From the NCBI RefSeq assembly GCF_003026455.1, contig NZ_PYMB01000018.1, positions 35,218 through 99,217 of the forward strand: a DNA stretch of 64,000 nucleotides. The letters run 5' to 3'. This DNA is from Photobacterium rosenbergii. Lineage in GTDB: Bacteria > Pseudomonadota > Gammaproteobacteria > Enterobacterales > Vibrionaceae. Shown here one piece after another: positions 54,901 through 63,943 of this stretch. The notes under the pieces are model-generated. The model saw only the letters and a program-made list of their open reading frames with translations, had not been told where the DNA came from and made no database searches. Both the position numbers and the translations under genes were made by a program. Position 1 is the stretch's first letter. Each line of letters begins with the position of its first letter.

Positions 54901-56500
54901 GATCGGTGCAACCCGTCACTCAACTCCGGGCGTCGGTTTGATTTCACCACCGCCACACCACGATATTTACTCTATCGAGGATTTGGCACAGCTGATCTAC
55001 GATCTGAAGAACGCCAACCGCGCCGGCCGTGTCAACGTCAAACTGGTATCAGAAGCCGGTGTCGGTACGATTGCCTCGGGCGTAGCCAAAGCGAAAGCGG
55101 ATGTTGTGCTTATCGCAGGTTTCGACGGTGGTACTGGTGCATCACCAATGTCATCTATTCGCCACACCGGTCTACCTTGGGAGCTTGGCTTGGCCGAAAC
55201 CCATCAGACCCTGCTGAAGAACGGCCTGCGTAACCGTATCGTGGTCCAGACTGATGGTCAGATGAAGACCCCGCGTGACCTTGCTGTCGCAACCTTGCTT
55301 GGTGCTGAAGAGTGGGGTGTAGCAACCGCAGCCTTGGTGGTTGAAGGTTGTATCATGATGCGTAAGTGTCACAAGAATACCTGCCCAGTAGGTATCGCGA
55401 CCCAGAACAAGACCCTGCGTGAGCGTTTCGACGGCCGCGTAGAAGATGTTGTGACCTTCTTCCAGTACATGGCTGAAGGCCTGCGTGAAATCATGGCCGA
55501 GCTAGGTTTCCGTACTATCGACGAGATGGTTGGCCAGTCACACAAACTGAAAATCCGTGACAACATCGGTCACTGGAAGTACAAGAACCTGGATCTGAGC
55601 CCGGTACTGTTCATCGAACCGGCCCGTGACGAAGACGGCGTGTACAACCAGCGTGAGCAGAACCACAACCTCGAAGAGGTATTGGATCGCAAGCTGATTG
55701 AAGCCGCGGCCCCTGCCCTTTACGAAGGCAAGCAGGTAGATGCCGAGTTTGACATCATCAACACCGACCGCAGTGCCGGTACCATGCTGTCGAACGAAAT
55801 CTCTAAGATTTACAAAGACAAAGGCTTGCCACAGCCAATGAACGTTAAGTTCAACGGCTCTGCCGGCCAGAGCTTCGGTGCCTTCCTGGCCAAGAACGTC
55901 AAGTTCGAAGTCGAAGGCGATGCCAACGACTACTGGGGCAAAGGCCTGTCAGGCGGTACGCTAGTGCTCTACCCTGATGCCAAATCTGACATCATCCCGG
56001 AAGACAACATCGTAGTGGGTAACGTCTGTTTCTACGGTGCAACATCGGGTGAGTCATACATCCGCGGTATGGCGGGCGAGCGTTTCTGTGTCCGTAACTC
56101 AGGTGCCAAGGTCGTCGTTGAAGGCGTTGGTGACCATGGTTGTGAATACATGACAGGCGGTGTGGCCGTTATCCTTGGCCAAACAGGCCGTAACTTCGCA
56201 GCCGGTATGAGTGGCGGTGTAGCCTATGTTTGGGATCAGTTCGAAGACTTCGACACCAAGCTCAACCCAGAGTTGGTCGACCTCGACCCAATCGAGCAGG
56301 AAGACAAGGATCTGCTGCACGATATGCTGACCAAGCACGTCGAGCTTACAGGCAGTACTGTTGCAGAAACCTTCCTATCTAACTTCGAGGCTAACCTCGA
56401 GAAGATGGTGAAAGTGATGCCAAGGGATTACAAGGCAGTACTACAAAAGCGCAAGGCAGAAGCACAAAACAAGGAAGAGTTGGAGGCCGTCAATGGGTAA
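51953..56500 (+). CDS. gltB: Glutamate synthase large subunit, first copy (non-enteric type)
   Basis: A 1515-residue glutamine:2-oxoglutarate aminotransferase large subunit. The nucleophile after propeptide removal is Cys21 (HDACGIGF). A class-II glutamine amidotransferase domain (about 21-430), central domain, FMN-binding synthase domain (about 830-1200) and C-terminal GXGXG beta-helix follow. The 3Fe-4S cysteines are in CIMMRKCHKNTCPVG (about 1133-1145). Sequence style differs from the enteric GltB encoded 6 kb downstream. It overlaps gltD1 by eight bases, with GGAAGGA before the start. Confidence 0.97.
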   Translation: MTDQELNAQGLYVPEMEHDACGIGFVAHLKNRKSHEIVTQALDMLARMEHRGGQGCDPCSGDGAGILLQKPHEFLLEETVKQGIRLPSFEQYGVGVVLFPKDEYKRQQCRDILERNAKRLDLEVIGYRVLPVDNSMIGVDPLSTEPQFEHVFITGGTSMEPAELERKLYVLRNYTVRVCLESISNIGDDFYINSLSYKTLVYKGQLTTEQVPQYFLDLQNPSMVTALALVHSRFSTNTFPKWRLAQPFRYIAHNGEINTVRGNLNWMKAREAILESELFSQQEIDMLLPICQEGSSDSSNFDMALELLVLSGRSLPHALMMLIPEAWQENKNMDPKRRAFYQYHANVMEPWDGPASVCFTDGVQVGATLDRNGLRPSRYTVTKDDFLVMASESGVVEIEPENVQFRGRLQPGRIFVADLEQGRIISDEEVKDTIASAQPYEQWVKDNLLTLKSLPEADNMHHQPTPERLLHHQQAFGMSSEEVNDIIVPLAKTGYEPLSAMGADWPLAVLSHQSQHLSNYFKQLFAQVTNPPIDPIRERMVMSLNTYLGKDHNLLTETPEHCQKVEIESPVLSNAELEKLRAIDNEYLQAKTLDIVFRASGEDGKLERALKRICQYSEDAVVDGYSIIILTDRAVNSNHAAIPAMLAVGAVHHHLIRKGLRAKCDIVVETGDARETHHFATLVGYGANAVNPYLVTETIVDLQRKRKLDPEVPTEELFNNYRKGVNGGLLKIFSKMGISTLQSYHGAQIFEALGISKSVVDKYFTGTVSRIQGLTIDDIAKEVLVRHRLGYPTREVPIQMLDVGGVYQWKQRGEKHLFNPETISLLQQSTRNKDFAQFKEYANAVDAQGDNAATLRSQLEFIKNPAGSIPLADVEPIESILKRFATGAMSFGSISYEAHSTLAVAMNRIGAKSNSGEGGEDPARFEKKDNGDWERSAIKQVASGRFGVTSYYLTNSDEIQIKMAQGAKPGEGGQLPGDKVDDWIGATRHSTPGVGLISPPPHHDIYSIEDLAQLIYDLKNANRAGRVNVKLVSEAGVGTIASGVAKAKADVVLIAGFDGGTGASPMSSIRHTGLPWELGLAETHQTLLKNGLRNRIVVQTDGQMKTPRDLAVATLLGAEEWGVATAALVVEGCIMMRKCHKNTCPVGIATQNKTLRERFDGRVEDVVTFFQYMAEGLREIMAELGFRTIDEMVGQSHKLKIRDNIGHWKYKNLDLSPVLFIEPARDEDGVYNQREQNHNLEEVLDRKLIEAAAPALYEGKQVDAEFDIINTDRSAGTMLSNEISKIYKDKGLPQPMNVKFNGSAGQSFGAFLAKNVKFEVEGDANDYWGKGLSGGTLVLYPDAKSDIIPEDNIVVGNVCFYGATSGESYIRGMAGERFCVRNSGAKVVVEGVGDHGCEYMTGGVAVILGQTGRNFAAGMSGGVAYVWDQFEDFDTKLNPELVDLDPIEQEDKDLLHDMLTKHVELTGSTVAETFLSNFEANLEKMVKVMPRDYKAVLQKRKAEAQNKEELEAVNG

Positions 56501-57965
56501 GCCTACTGGATTTTTAGAGTTTGGCCGTGAGCTGCCAAAGAAGCTGGATCCGAGCGTCCGTATTCAGGACAACAAGGAGTTTGTTCTCAACGAGGAGTTC
56601 GGCGACAAGATCAACACGCAGGCTTCGCGCTGCATGGACTGTGGTGTTCCGTTTTGCCACAACTCCTGCCCGATCGGTAACATCATCCCGGAATTCAATG
56701 ACGCGGTGTACCGTGACAGCTGGGAAGAAGCGTGGAACATCCTAAGCTCAACCAATAACTTCCCGGAATTTACCGGTCGTGTGTGCCCGGCCCCTTGTGA
56801 AAGTGGCTGTGTACTGGGGATCAACCAAGACCCAATCACGATTTGTAATATCGAGAAGACCATTGTCGAGACGGCGTACCGTGAAGGGTACGCCAAACCG
56901 AAGACACCACGTTCACGTACTGGCAAGACGGTCGCGATCATCGGTTCAGGCCCTGCGGGCCTGGCTGCCGCCGAGCAACTCAACAGTGCCGGCCACTGCG
57001 TAACAGTGTTCGAGCGTGATGAAAAAGTCGGTGGACTACTACGCTTCGGCATCCCTGATTTCAAACTGGGCATGGACATTATCGATCGCAAGATCAACCT
57101 AATGGCCGATGCCGGGATCAAGTTTGAGGTTAACGCCCATGTTGGTGTCAACATTAACGCCCAGCAACTGCGCCAGGACTTTGATGTGGTTCTGCTAACC
57201 GGTGGCTCGACAGTACCGCGTGATCTACCGATCCCGGGCCGTGAGCTCAAAGGCGTACACTTTGCCATGGAGTTCCTTGCCCAGAACAACCGCCGTGCCA
57301 ACGACATGGATCTGAAAACCGAAGAGATCCACGCCAAAGGCAAGCATGTGGTAGTGATCGGTGGTGGTGATACTGGCTCTGACTGTGTGGGTACCTCCAA
57401 CCGTCATGGTGCTGAAAGCATTACCCAGGTTGAGATCATGCCGATCCCGCCAGAGAAGCGCCCGGCCAACCAGCCATGGCCTTCTTACCCGATGATCATG
57501 AAAACCTCGACCTCCCATGAGGAAGGGTGTGAGCGTCACTGGAATATCCTAACCAAGGAGTTCATCGGTGATGAAGCGGGTAACGTCAAAGCGCTGCGTA
57601 TTGCTGACATCCAATGGGAAGAAGCGAAAGCCGGAGAGCGCCCTGGCTTTACCGAAGTGGCAGGCTCTGAGCGTATCATCCCGTGTGATATGGCCTTTTT
57701 GGCCATGGGCTTCCTGCACCCAGAACCAACAGGCGTGCTAGCGCAACTGGACATCAAACTCGATGACCGCGGTAATGTAGCGACACAGGGTTTTGCGACC
57801 AACCAACAAGGCATCTTTGCTGCTGGCGATATGCGTACCGGCCAATCACTGGTAGTGCGCTGTATCAACGAAGGCCGTGAGTGTGCCCGTGAAATCGATG
57901 ACTACCTAATGGGCGGCAGTAACCTCGAAGCCAAGGCAGATTCATTGATGCTGTCAAATGCCTAA
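56493..57965 (+). CDS. gltD: Glutamate synthase small subunit, first copy
   Basis: A 490-residue NADPH-oxidising subunit passing electrons to GltB. N-terminal iron-sulfur cysteines are in SRCMDCGVPFCHNSCPIG and CPAPCESGC (about 46-105). The FAD loop is IIGSGPAGLAAAE (about 150), and the NADPH loop is VVIGGGDTGSDC (about 290). The extended insertion NQPWPSYPMIMKTSTSHEEG marks the Gram-positive/plant-like type rather than the E. coli type. It overlaps the end of gltB1 and is followed by a terminator. Confidence 0.96.
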   Translation: MGKPTGFLEFGRELPKKLDPSVRIQDNKEFVLNEEFGDKINTQASRCMDCGVPFCHNSCPIGNIIPEFNDAVYRDSWEEAWNILSSTNNFPEFTGRVCPAPCESGCVLGINQDPITICNIEKTIVETAYREGYAKPKTPRSRTGKTVAIIGSGPAGLAAAEQLNSAGHCVTVFERDEKVGGLLRFGIPDFKLGMDIIDRKINLMADAGIKFEVNAHVGVNINAQQLRQDFDVVLLTGGSTVPRDLPIPGRELKGVHFAMEFLAQNNRRANDMDLKTEEIHAKGKHVVVIGGGDTGSDCVGTSNRHGAESITQVEIMPIPPEKRPANQPWPSYPMIMKTSTSHEEGCERHWNILTKEFIGDEAGNVKALRIADIQWEEAKAGERPGFTEVAGSERIIPCDMAFLAMGFLHPEPTGVLAQLDIKLDDRGNVATQGFATNQQGIFAAGDMRTGQSLVVRCINEGRECAREIDDYLMGGSNLEAKADSLMLSNA

Positions 57966-58003
57966 TAGGGTGAAAACCTGCCCACCTCGGGAAAATTAAA
58001 ACC

Positions 58004-58029
58004 AAACCGGCCTAGATGGCCGGTTTTTT
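58004..58029 (+). terminator. Terminator after gltB1-gltD1
   Basis: Stem AACCGGCC-TAGAT-GGCCGGTT followed by six T residues. Confidence 0.92.
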
Positions 58030-58161
58030 ATTCCTCGTAAGCCGCCCCTGTCATAATTATTCACTCAATCTCCTCCCAAAATGACTGCATTATCTGTGCC
58101 TACACCCGATGTTAATTTATTGTTTATAGTTTGACCTTTCTGTAAATAGTCGTTAACTTGA

Positions 58162-58304
58162 AAGGTCGCTGGAAGCAAAAAGGTACCTTTAGCGACCACC
58201 CTACAAGCAAAAGAACCAATCCGTGGTACGCGTGAAGGTTGTCAACGATGGTCAGGAAGACCGTCAAAAAATGCAGTATTTCTGCTTATTCAGGCAGATG
58301 CTAG
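58162..58304 (+). promoter_or_regulatory. gltB2 leader with inverted repeat and 18-codon upstream ORF
   Basis: The gap holds an inverted repeat GGTCGCT/AGCGACC (58164-58170 with 58191-58197) enclosing the palindrome AAAGGTACCTTT. A possible -35 TTGACC lies at 58131. Further down, an 18-codon frame begins at ATG 58248 (MVRKTVKKCS, ending SGRC) with AAGG nine bases before it. It stops at 58304, 11 bases before the gltB2 start and beside its ribosome-binding site, so it could be translationally coupled. Function unproven. Confidence 0.35.
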
Positions 58305-58315
58305 GGAGAGTTGTA

Positions 58316-61300
58316 ATGACACTGTATAACCCCATGCTGGATAAAGATAACTGTGGTTTCGGGTTGATTGCCCATATCGAAGGAGAAACCAGCCACAAGC
58401 TTGTCCGCACCGCTATATCCGCCCTCGACCGCATGACCCACCGTGGCGGTATCGCCGCTGATGGCAAAACCGGTGATGGCTGCGGGCTATTGATGAAAAA
58501 ACCCGACAGCTTTTATCGTATCGTGGCCGAAGACAACGGCTGGAAGTTGTCACGGGAATTCGCCCTCGGCATGCTTTTCCTCAGTCAAGACCCGGTACTT
58601 GCCGAGCAGGCACGTACGATTATCAGCGAGGAACTGGCCAAGGAAACCTTGTCATTGGCCGGTTGGCGACCAGTCCCCATCAACCCGCAGGTACTGGGCC
58701 CAATAGCGACCGAAACTCTCCCCAATATCGAGCAGGTCTTTATCAACGCCCCGGCGGGTTGGAAGCCAAGGGACATCGACCGTCGCCTTTATGTCGCCAG
58801 ACGCCGGATCGAAAAACGTATCACCGCCGATCCCGACTTTTATATCTGCAGCCTGTCGACCCAAGTCACCGTCTATAAAGGGCTGTGTATGCCTGCCGAT
58901 CTCCCCCGCTTTTATCAAGATTTGGGAGACATCCGGCTAGAATCTTCTATTTGCCTGTTCCACCAGCGCTTTTCTACCAACACCCAGCCGCGCTGGCCAC
59001 TGGCCCAGCCATTCCGCTATCTCGCCCACAACGGTGAGATCAACACTATCGCGGGTAACCGCCAGTGGGCACGGGCTAGGGCTTACAAGTTTGCCTCGCC
59101 ATTACTGCCGGATCTGCAAACTGCGGCCCCGTTTGTCAACGAAACCGGGTCGGACTCCTCGAGCCTCGACAACATGCTCGAACTGTTCCTCTCCGGCGGG
59201 ATGGATTTGTTCCGTGCGATGAGGATGCTGGTACCGCCAGCCTGGCAGAACCACCCAGATATGGATCCTGAGCTGAGGGCCTTTTACGACTTTAACTCCA
59301 TGCACATGGAGCCATGGGACGGGCCAGCCGGTATCGTTATGTCCGACGGCCGTTATGCCGCCTGTAACCTCGACCGAAACGGCTTGCGCCCAGCAAGGTA
59401 TATCATCACCAAGGACAAGCTGATCACTTTGGCTTCCGAGGTCGGGATCTGGGACTACGCCCCTGATGAAGTGGCCGAAAAAGGCCGGGTCGGACCGGGC
59501 GAATTACTGGTGATCGACACCAAGTTTGGCAAGATCTGGCATTCTGCCGATATTGATAACGATCTGATGGGACGCCACCCCTACAAAGAGTGGATGGACA
59601 GCCATGTCAAACGCTTGGTGCCGTTTGAAGATCTAGGCGATGAACAGGTCGGCAGCCGCTCTTTCGATGACACCGAGTTGGGTACCTGCCAGAAACAGTT
59701 CGCCATGAACCGCGAGGAAATCGATCAGGTCCTCAGGGTGATCGGCGAAAACGGCCAGGAGGCGACGGGCTCGATGGGTGACGACGCCCCGATGGCCGTA
59801 CTGTCCTCCCGCGAACGTGCCGTCACCGATTACTTCCGCCAAATGTTTGCCCAGGTGACCAACCCACCAATAGACCCATTACGTGAAAAGCATGTGATGT
59901 CGCTGGCAACGTGTATTGGCCGTGAAATCAATGTCTTCTGCGAAACCGACAGCCATGCCTACCGGGTTGCTTTCGGCTCGCCGGTACTGCTCTATTCTGA
60001 CTTGGTCCAGTTGTTGGAGCTTGATAACCAGCACTACCGCAATAGCATCATCGATATCAACTTCGATCCTAACGAGAAAGATCTCAAGCAGGCGATCATC
60101 GATATCTGTGATCAGGCCGAGCGGTTGATCCGCAGCGGTACGGTACTTATCGTGCTGTCAGACCGTGGCATTAATGCTGGCAAACTCCCTATCCCAGCAG
60201 CCATGGCTGTAGGGGCAGTACAGAACCGGTTGGTAGCCGAGCAACTCCGCTGCGATGCCAACATCATTATAGAAACCGCTACTGCTCGTGACCCGCACCA
60301 GTTTGCGGTGTTGCTTGGTTTCGGTGCCACTGCGGTGTATCCGTACCTTGCCTATGAAACCCTCGGCCAACTAGTTGACAGTGGTGCCATTGCCAAACCG
60401 TACCGCGAAGTGATGCTCAACTTCCGCAATGGTATCAATAAGGGCCTATACAAAATCATGTCCAAGATGGGGATATCGACCATCGCCTCCTACCGCTGCG
60501 CCATGTTGTTCGAAGCAGTCGGGCTCGATGATGAGGTGGTCGAACTCTGTTTTAAAGGTGTTTCGAGCCGGATCCAAGGCGCAGGCTTTGCCGATTTCCA
60601 GCAGGACTTGTTCAACCTATCCCGCCGCGCCTGGCTCAAACGCAAACCTATCGAGCATGGCGGTTTGCTGAAATACGTTCACGGCGGCGAGTTCCATGCT
60701 TATAACCCGGATGTGGTCGGCACCCTGCAAAAAGCGGTCAAGTCCGGTGATTACGCCGACTACCAAGCCTTTGCCAAACAAGTTAACGAACGTCCTGTTG
60801 CGGCAATCCGTGATTTGCTCAAGCTGAAACCGGATCAAACGCCTGTCGCCCTCGACAAGATCGAACCCGCATCAGCTCTTTACCAACGCTTCGATTCCGC
60901 TGCGATGTCTATCGGTGCCCTCAGCCCCGAAGCACACGAAGCACTGGCTATTGCCATGAACCGGTTAGGCGGCTTTTCTAACTCCGGCGAAGGTGGTGAA
61001 GATCCCCGTCGCTTCAACAGCGAGCGTAACTCCCGTATCAAGCAGGTCGCCTCAGGCCGCTTTGGTGTGACTCCGCACTATTTGGTCAACGCCGATGTTA
61101 TCCAGATCAAGGTGGCGCAAGGGGCCAAGCCCGGTGAAGGCGGGCAGCTTCCGGGCCACAAGGTGACCACCGAGATTGCCAAGCTGCGTTTTGCGGTGCC
61201 GGGTGTCACCTTAATATCACCGCCACCCCACCACGATATTTACTCGATTGAAGATCTAGCCCAGCTAATTTTCGATCTCAAACAGGTCAACCCGACCGCC

Positions 61301-62779
61301 TTGGTATCGGTCAAGTTGGTTTCTGAACCCGGTGTCGGCACGATTGCGACCGGTGTAGCGAAAGCCTATGCCGATCTCATCACCATCTCCGGCTACGACG
61401 GTGGTACCGGTGCCAGCCCGCTCACCTCGGTGAAATATGCCGGTAGCCCGTGGGAGTTAGGCTTAGCCGAAACTCAGCAGGCACTGGTTGCCAACGGCCT
61501 GCGCCACAAGATCCGGCTCCAAGTCGACGGCGGCCTCAAGACCGGCTTGGATGTAGTCAAGGCGGCCATCCTCGGTGCCGAGAGCTTCGGTTTCGGAACC
61601 GCGCCGATGGTAGCCCTCGGATGTAAATACCTCCGCATTTGCCACCTCAACAACTGTGCAACAGGTGTGGCGACCCAAGACGAAACCCTGCGCCGTGACT
61701 TCTTCAAAGGGTTACCTGAGCAGGTAATGAATTACTTCATTGGCCTTGGTGAGGAAGTCCGTGAACTCCTTGCAGAGCTCGGGGTAGAAAAACTGACTGA
61801 TTTGATTGGCCGCACCGAGTTGCTCGAGGTGATCGAAGGCTATACCGCCAAACAAAGCAAACTGGATTTATCGCCGGTGCTGGCAACCTGCGAACCACTG
61901 GAAGGCAAAACTTTGTATTGCAGCGAAAGCAATACCCCGTTCGACAATGCGCAGCTCAATGCCGCCTTGCTCCAGCAGGCGCTACCCGCGATAGAAGCCC
62001 GCAGCGGAACAGACATCTTCGACGACATCCGTAACACCGACCGCTCGGTGGGTGCGCGGCTATCGGGGGAAATCGCCAAGCGCTGGGGTAACCAGGGCAT
62101 GGCTTCGACACCGGTCAACCTCCACCTGACCGGCACCGCCGGGCAATCTTTCGGGGTATGGAATGCCGGAGGGCTCAACTTATTCCTCACTGGCGATGCC
62201 AATGACTATGTGGGCAAAGGTATGACTGGCGGGCAAATAGTCATCCGTCCGCCAGTTGGCTCGGCGTTCAAATCCAACCAATCCACCATTATCGGCAACA
62301 CTTGCCTCTATGGCGCAACGGGTGGCAAGTTGTTTGCCGCCGGTAAAGCCGGGGAGCGGTTTGCGGTCAGGAACTCAGGCACCATCGCGGTTATCGAAGG
62401 TGCTGGTGATAATGCCTGCGAATACATGACCGGGGGTATTGTTGCCATTTTAGGTAAGACCGGGGTCAACTTCGGCGCCGGGATGACCGGAGGCTTTGCC
62501 TACATCCTCGACGAAGATGGTGATTTTGCCGGACGGGTAAACCCTGAATTGGTCGAAGCCTTGCCGCTGGCTGAGCTCAAGATCCACCAGGAGCACCTGC
62601 GCGGCCTGATTGACCAGCACCTCGAACTGACAGGCTCGGATAGGGCGCAAGAGATCCTGGCCGAATTCGACCAGTGGATCCCACGCTTCTACTTGGCTAA
62701 ACCAAAGACCGCCGATGTGAACACCTTACTCGGCCACCAGAGCCGCTCAGCTGCCGAGCTGCGCGTCCAAGCACAATAG
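58316..62779 (+). CDS. Glutamate synthase large subunit, second copy (enteric type)
   Basis: A 1487-residue large subunit close to E. coli GltB. The N-terminal nucleophile is Cys13 (DKDNCGFGLIAHIEGE), so the propeptide is short. The class-II amidotransferase, FMN domain and GXGXG C-terminal domain are complete. The 3Fe-4S cysteines are in CKYLRICHLNNCATG (about 1102-1115). ATG 58316 has GGGAGAG five bases upstream; an upstream GTG frame adds 31 residues that do not fit. It is followed 12 bases later by gltD2. Confidence 0.96.
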   Translation: MTLYNPMLDKDNCGFGLIAHIEGETSHKLVRTAISALDRMTHRGGIAADGKTGDGCGLLMKKPDSFYRIVAEDNGWKLSREFALGMLFLSQDPVLAEQARTIISEELAKETLSLAGWRPVPINPQVLGPIATETLPNIEQVFINAPAGWKPRDIDRRLYVARRRIEKRITADPDFYICSLSTQVTVYKGLCMPADLPRFYQDLGDIRLESSICLFHQRFSTNTQPRWPLAQPFRYLAHNGEINTIAGNRQWARARAYKFASPLLPDLQTAAPFVNETGSDSSSLDNMLELFLSGGMDLFRAMRMLVPPAWQNHPDMDPELRAFYDFNSMHMEPWDGPAGIVMSDGRYAACNLDRNGLRPARYIITKDKLITLASEVGIWDYAPDEVAEKGRVGPGELLVIDTKFGKIWHSADIDNDLMGRHPYKEWMDSHVKRLVPFEDLGDEQVGSRSFDDTELGTCQKQFAMNREEIDQVLRVIGENGQEATGSMGDDAPMAVLSSRERAVTDYFRQMFAQVTNPPIDPLREKHVMSLATCIGREINVFCETDSHAYRVAFGSPVLLYSDLVQLLELDNQHYRNSIIDINFDPNEKDLKQAIIDICDQAERLIRSGTVLIVLSDRGINAGKLPIPAAMAVGAVQNRLVAEQLRCDANIIIETATARDPHQFAVLLGFGATAVYPYLAYETLGQLVDSGAIAKPYREVMLNFRNGINKGLYKIMSKMGISTIASYRCAMLFEAVGLDDEVVELCFKGVSSRIQGAGFADFQQDLFNLSRRAWLKRKPIEHGGLLKYVHGGEFHAYNPDVVGTLQKAVKSGDYADYQAFAKQVNERPVAAIRDLLKLKPDQTPVALDKIEPASALYQRFDSAAMSIGALSPEAHEALAIAMNRLGGFSNSGEGGEDPRRFNSERNSRIKQVASGRFGVTPHYLVNADVIQIKVAQGAKPGEGGQLPGHKVTTEIAKLRFAVPGVTLISPPPHHDIYSIEDLAQLIFDLKQVNPTALVSVKLVSEPGVGTIATGVAKAYADLITISGYDGGTGASPLTSVKYAGSPWELGLAETQQALVANGLRHKIRLQVDGGLKTGLDVVKAAILGAESFGFGTAPMVALGCKYLRICHLNNCATGVATQDETLRRDFFKGLPEQVMNYFIGLGEEVRELLAELGVEKLTDLIGRTELLEVIEGYTAKQSKLDLSPVLATCEPLEGKTLYCSESNTPFDNAQLNAALLQQALPAIEARSGTDIFDDIRNTDRSVGARLSGEIAKRWGNQGMASTPVNLHLTGTAGQSFGVWNAGGLNLFLTGDANDYVGKGMTGGQIVIRPPVGSAFKSNQSTIIGNTCLYGATGGKLFAAGKAGERFAVRNSGTIAVIEGAGDNACEYMTGGIVAILGKTGVNFGAGMTGGFAYILDEDGDFAGRVNPELVEALPLAELKIHQEHLRGLIDQHLELTGSDRAQEILAEFDQWIPRFYLAKPKTADVNTLLGHQSRSAAELRVQAQ

Positions 62780-62791
62780 GGAGGGAGCCCG

Positions 62792-63943
62792 ATGAGCCAG
62801 AATATTTACCAGTTTATCGATGTTGCGCGTATCGACCCACCCAAGAAGCCACTGAAAGTGCGCAAGATTGAGTTTGTTGAGATCTACGAGCCCTTCACCC
62901 AGCAACAGGCCAGCGCCCAGTCTGACCGTTGCCTTGATTGCGGTAACCCGTATTGTGAGTGGAAGTGCCCAGTCCACAACTATATCCCCCAATGGCTCAA
63001 GCTCGCCAATGAGGGGCGGATCATCGAAGCGGTTGAGCTGTCGCACCAGACCAACACCCTCCCGGAAGTGTGTGGCAGGGTCTGCCCACAAGATCGCCTA
63101 TGTGAGGGGTCATGTACCCTCAACGATGATTTCGGTGCCGTCACCATCGGCAATGTCGAAAAATACATTACCGATAAAGCATTCGAGATGGGCTGGAAAC
63201 CGGATATGTCCCATGTTGAATGGACCGACAAGAAAGTCGCCATTATTGGGGCCGGACCGGCCGGCCTCTCCTGTGCCGATATCTTGGTGCGTAACGGGGT
63301 CAAGCCGGTGGTATTCGACCGCTATCCGGAGATCGGCGGCCTGCTGACCTTTGGGATCCCATCGTTCAAGCTTGAAAAAGAGGTGATGATCAACCGCCGC
63401 CGGATCTTCAGCGAAATGGGCGTCGAGTTCCGCCTCAACACCGAGGTCGGCAAGGATGTGCAAATGACAGAGCTCACTGCAGAGTATGATGCGGTCTTCC
63501 TTGGCGTCGGTACCTACCAGAACATGCGGGCAGGCTTGGAAAACGAAGATGCGCCGGGGGTATTCGATGCCTTGCCGTTCCTGATCTCCAATACCTACCG
63601 TGTGATGGAGCTCGAGGGCAGCCCGCCGTTTATTGATATGGCAGGCAAAAATGTGGTGGTACTCGGAGGTGGTGATACCGCGATGGACTGTGTCCGGACC
63701 TCGGTGCGCCAAGGTGCCAGCAGTGTTATCTGTGCCTACCGCCGTGACGAGGCCAACATGCCAGGGTCTAGGCGTGAGGTAAAAAATGCCCGAGAGGAGG
63801 GCGTGAAGTTCAAATTTAACCTCCAGCCAACAGGCTTAGAGCTTGGTAAAGATGGGCAAATCAATGGGGTCAAAATGGTCAAGACAGCCCTCGGCGAACC
63901 CGATGAAGCAGGCCGACGCCGAATTCGGCCAACCAAGGCATAG
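62792..63943 (+). CDS. Glutamate synthase small subunit, second copy, C-terminus disrupted
   Basis: Enteric-type small subunit of about 383 residues as it stands; complete homologues run to about 470. Iron-sulfur cysteines are in DRCLDCGNPYCEWKCPVHN and CGRVCPQDRLCEGSC. The FAD loop is IIGAGPAGLSC and the NADPH loop is VLGGGDTAMDC. It follows gltB2 with a GGAGGG site. Reading is normal to GEPDEAGRRR (about residue 377), then six foreign residues (IRPTKA) and a stop at 63941. The missing continuation is present just beyond, in reverse orientation. The gene is broken in this sequence, by a real inversion or a join artefact. Confidence 0.93.
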   Translation: MSQNIYQFIDVARIDPPKKPLKVRKIEFVEIYEPFTQQQASAQSDRCLDCGNPYCEWKCPVHNYIPQWLKLANEGRIIEAVELSHQTNTLPEVCGRVCPQDRLCEGSCTLNDDFGAVTIGNVEKYITDKAFEMGWKPDMSHVEWTDKKVAIIGAGPAGLSCADILVRNGVKPVVFDRYPEIGGLLTFGIPSFKLEKEVMINRRRIFSEMGVEFRLNTEVGKDVQMTELTAEYDAVFLGVGTYQNMRAGLENEDAPGVFDALPFLISNTYRVMELEGSPPFIDMAGKNVVVLGGGDTAMDCVRTSVRQGASSVICAYRRDEANMPGSRREVKNAREEGVKFKFNLQPTGLELGKDGQINGVKMVKTALGEPDEAGRRRIRPTKA

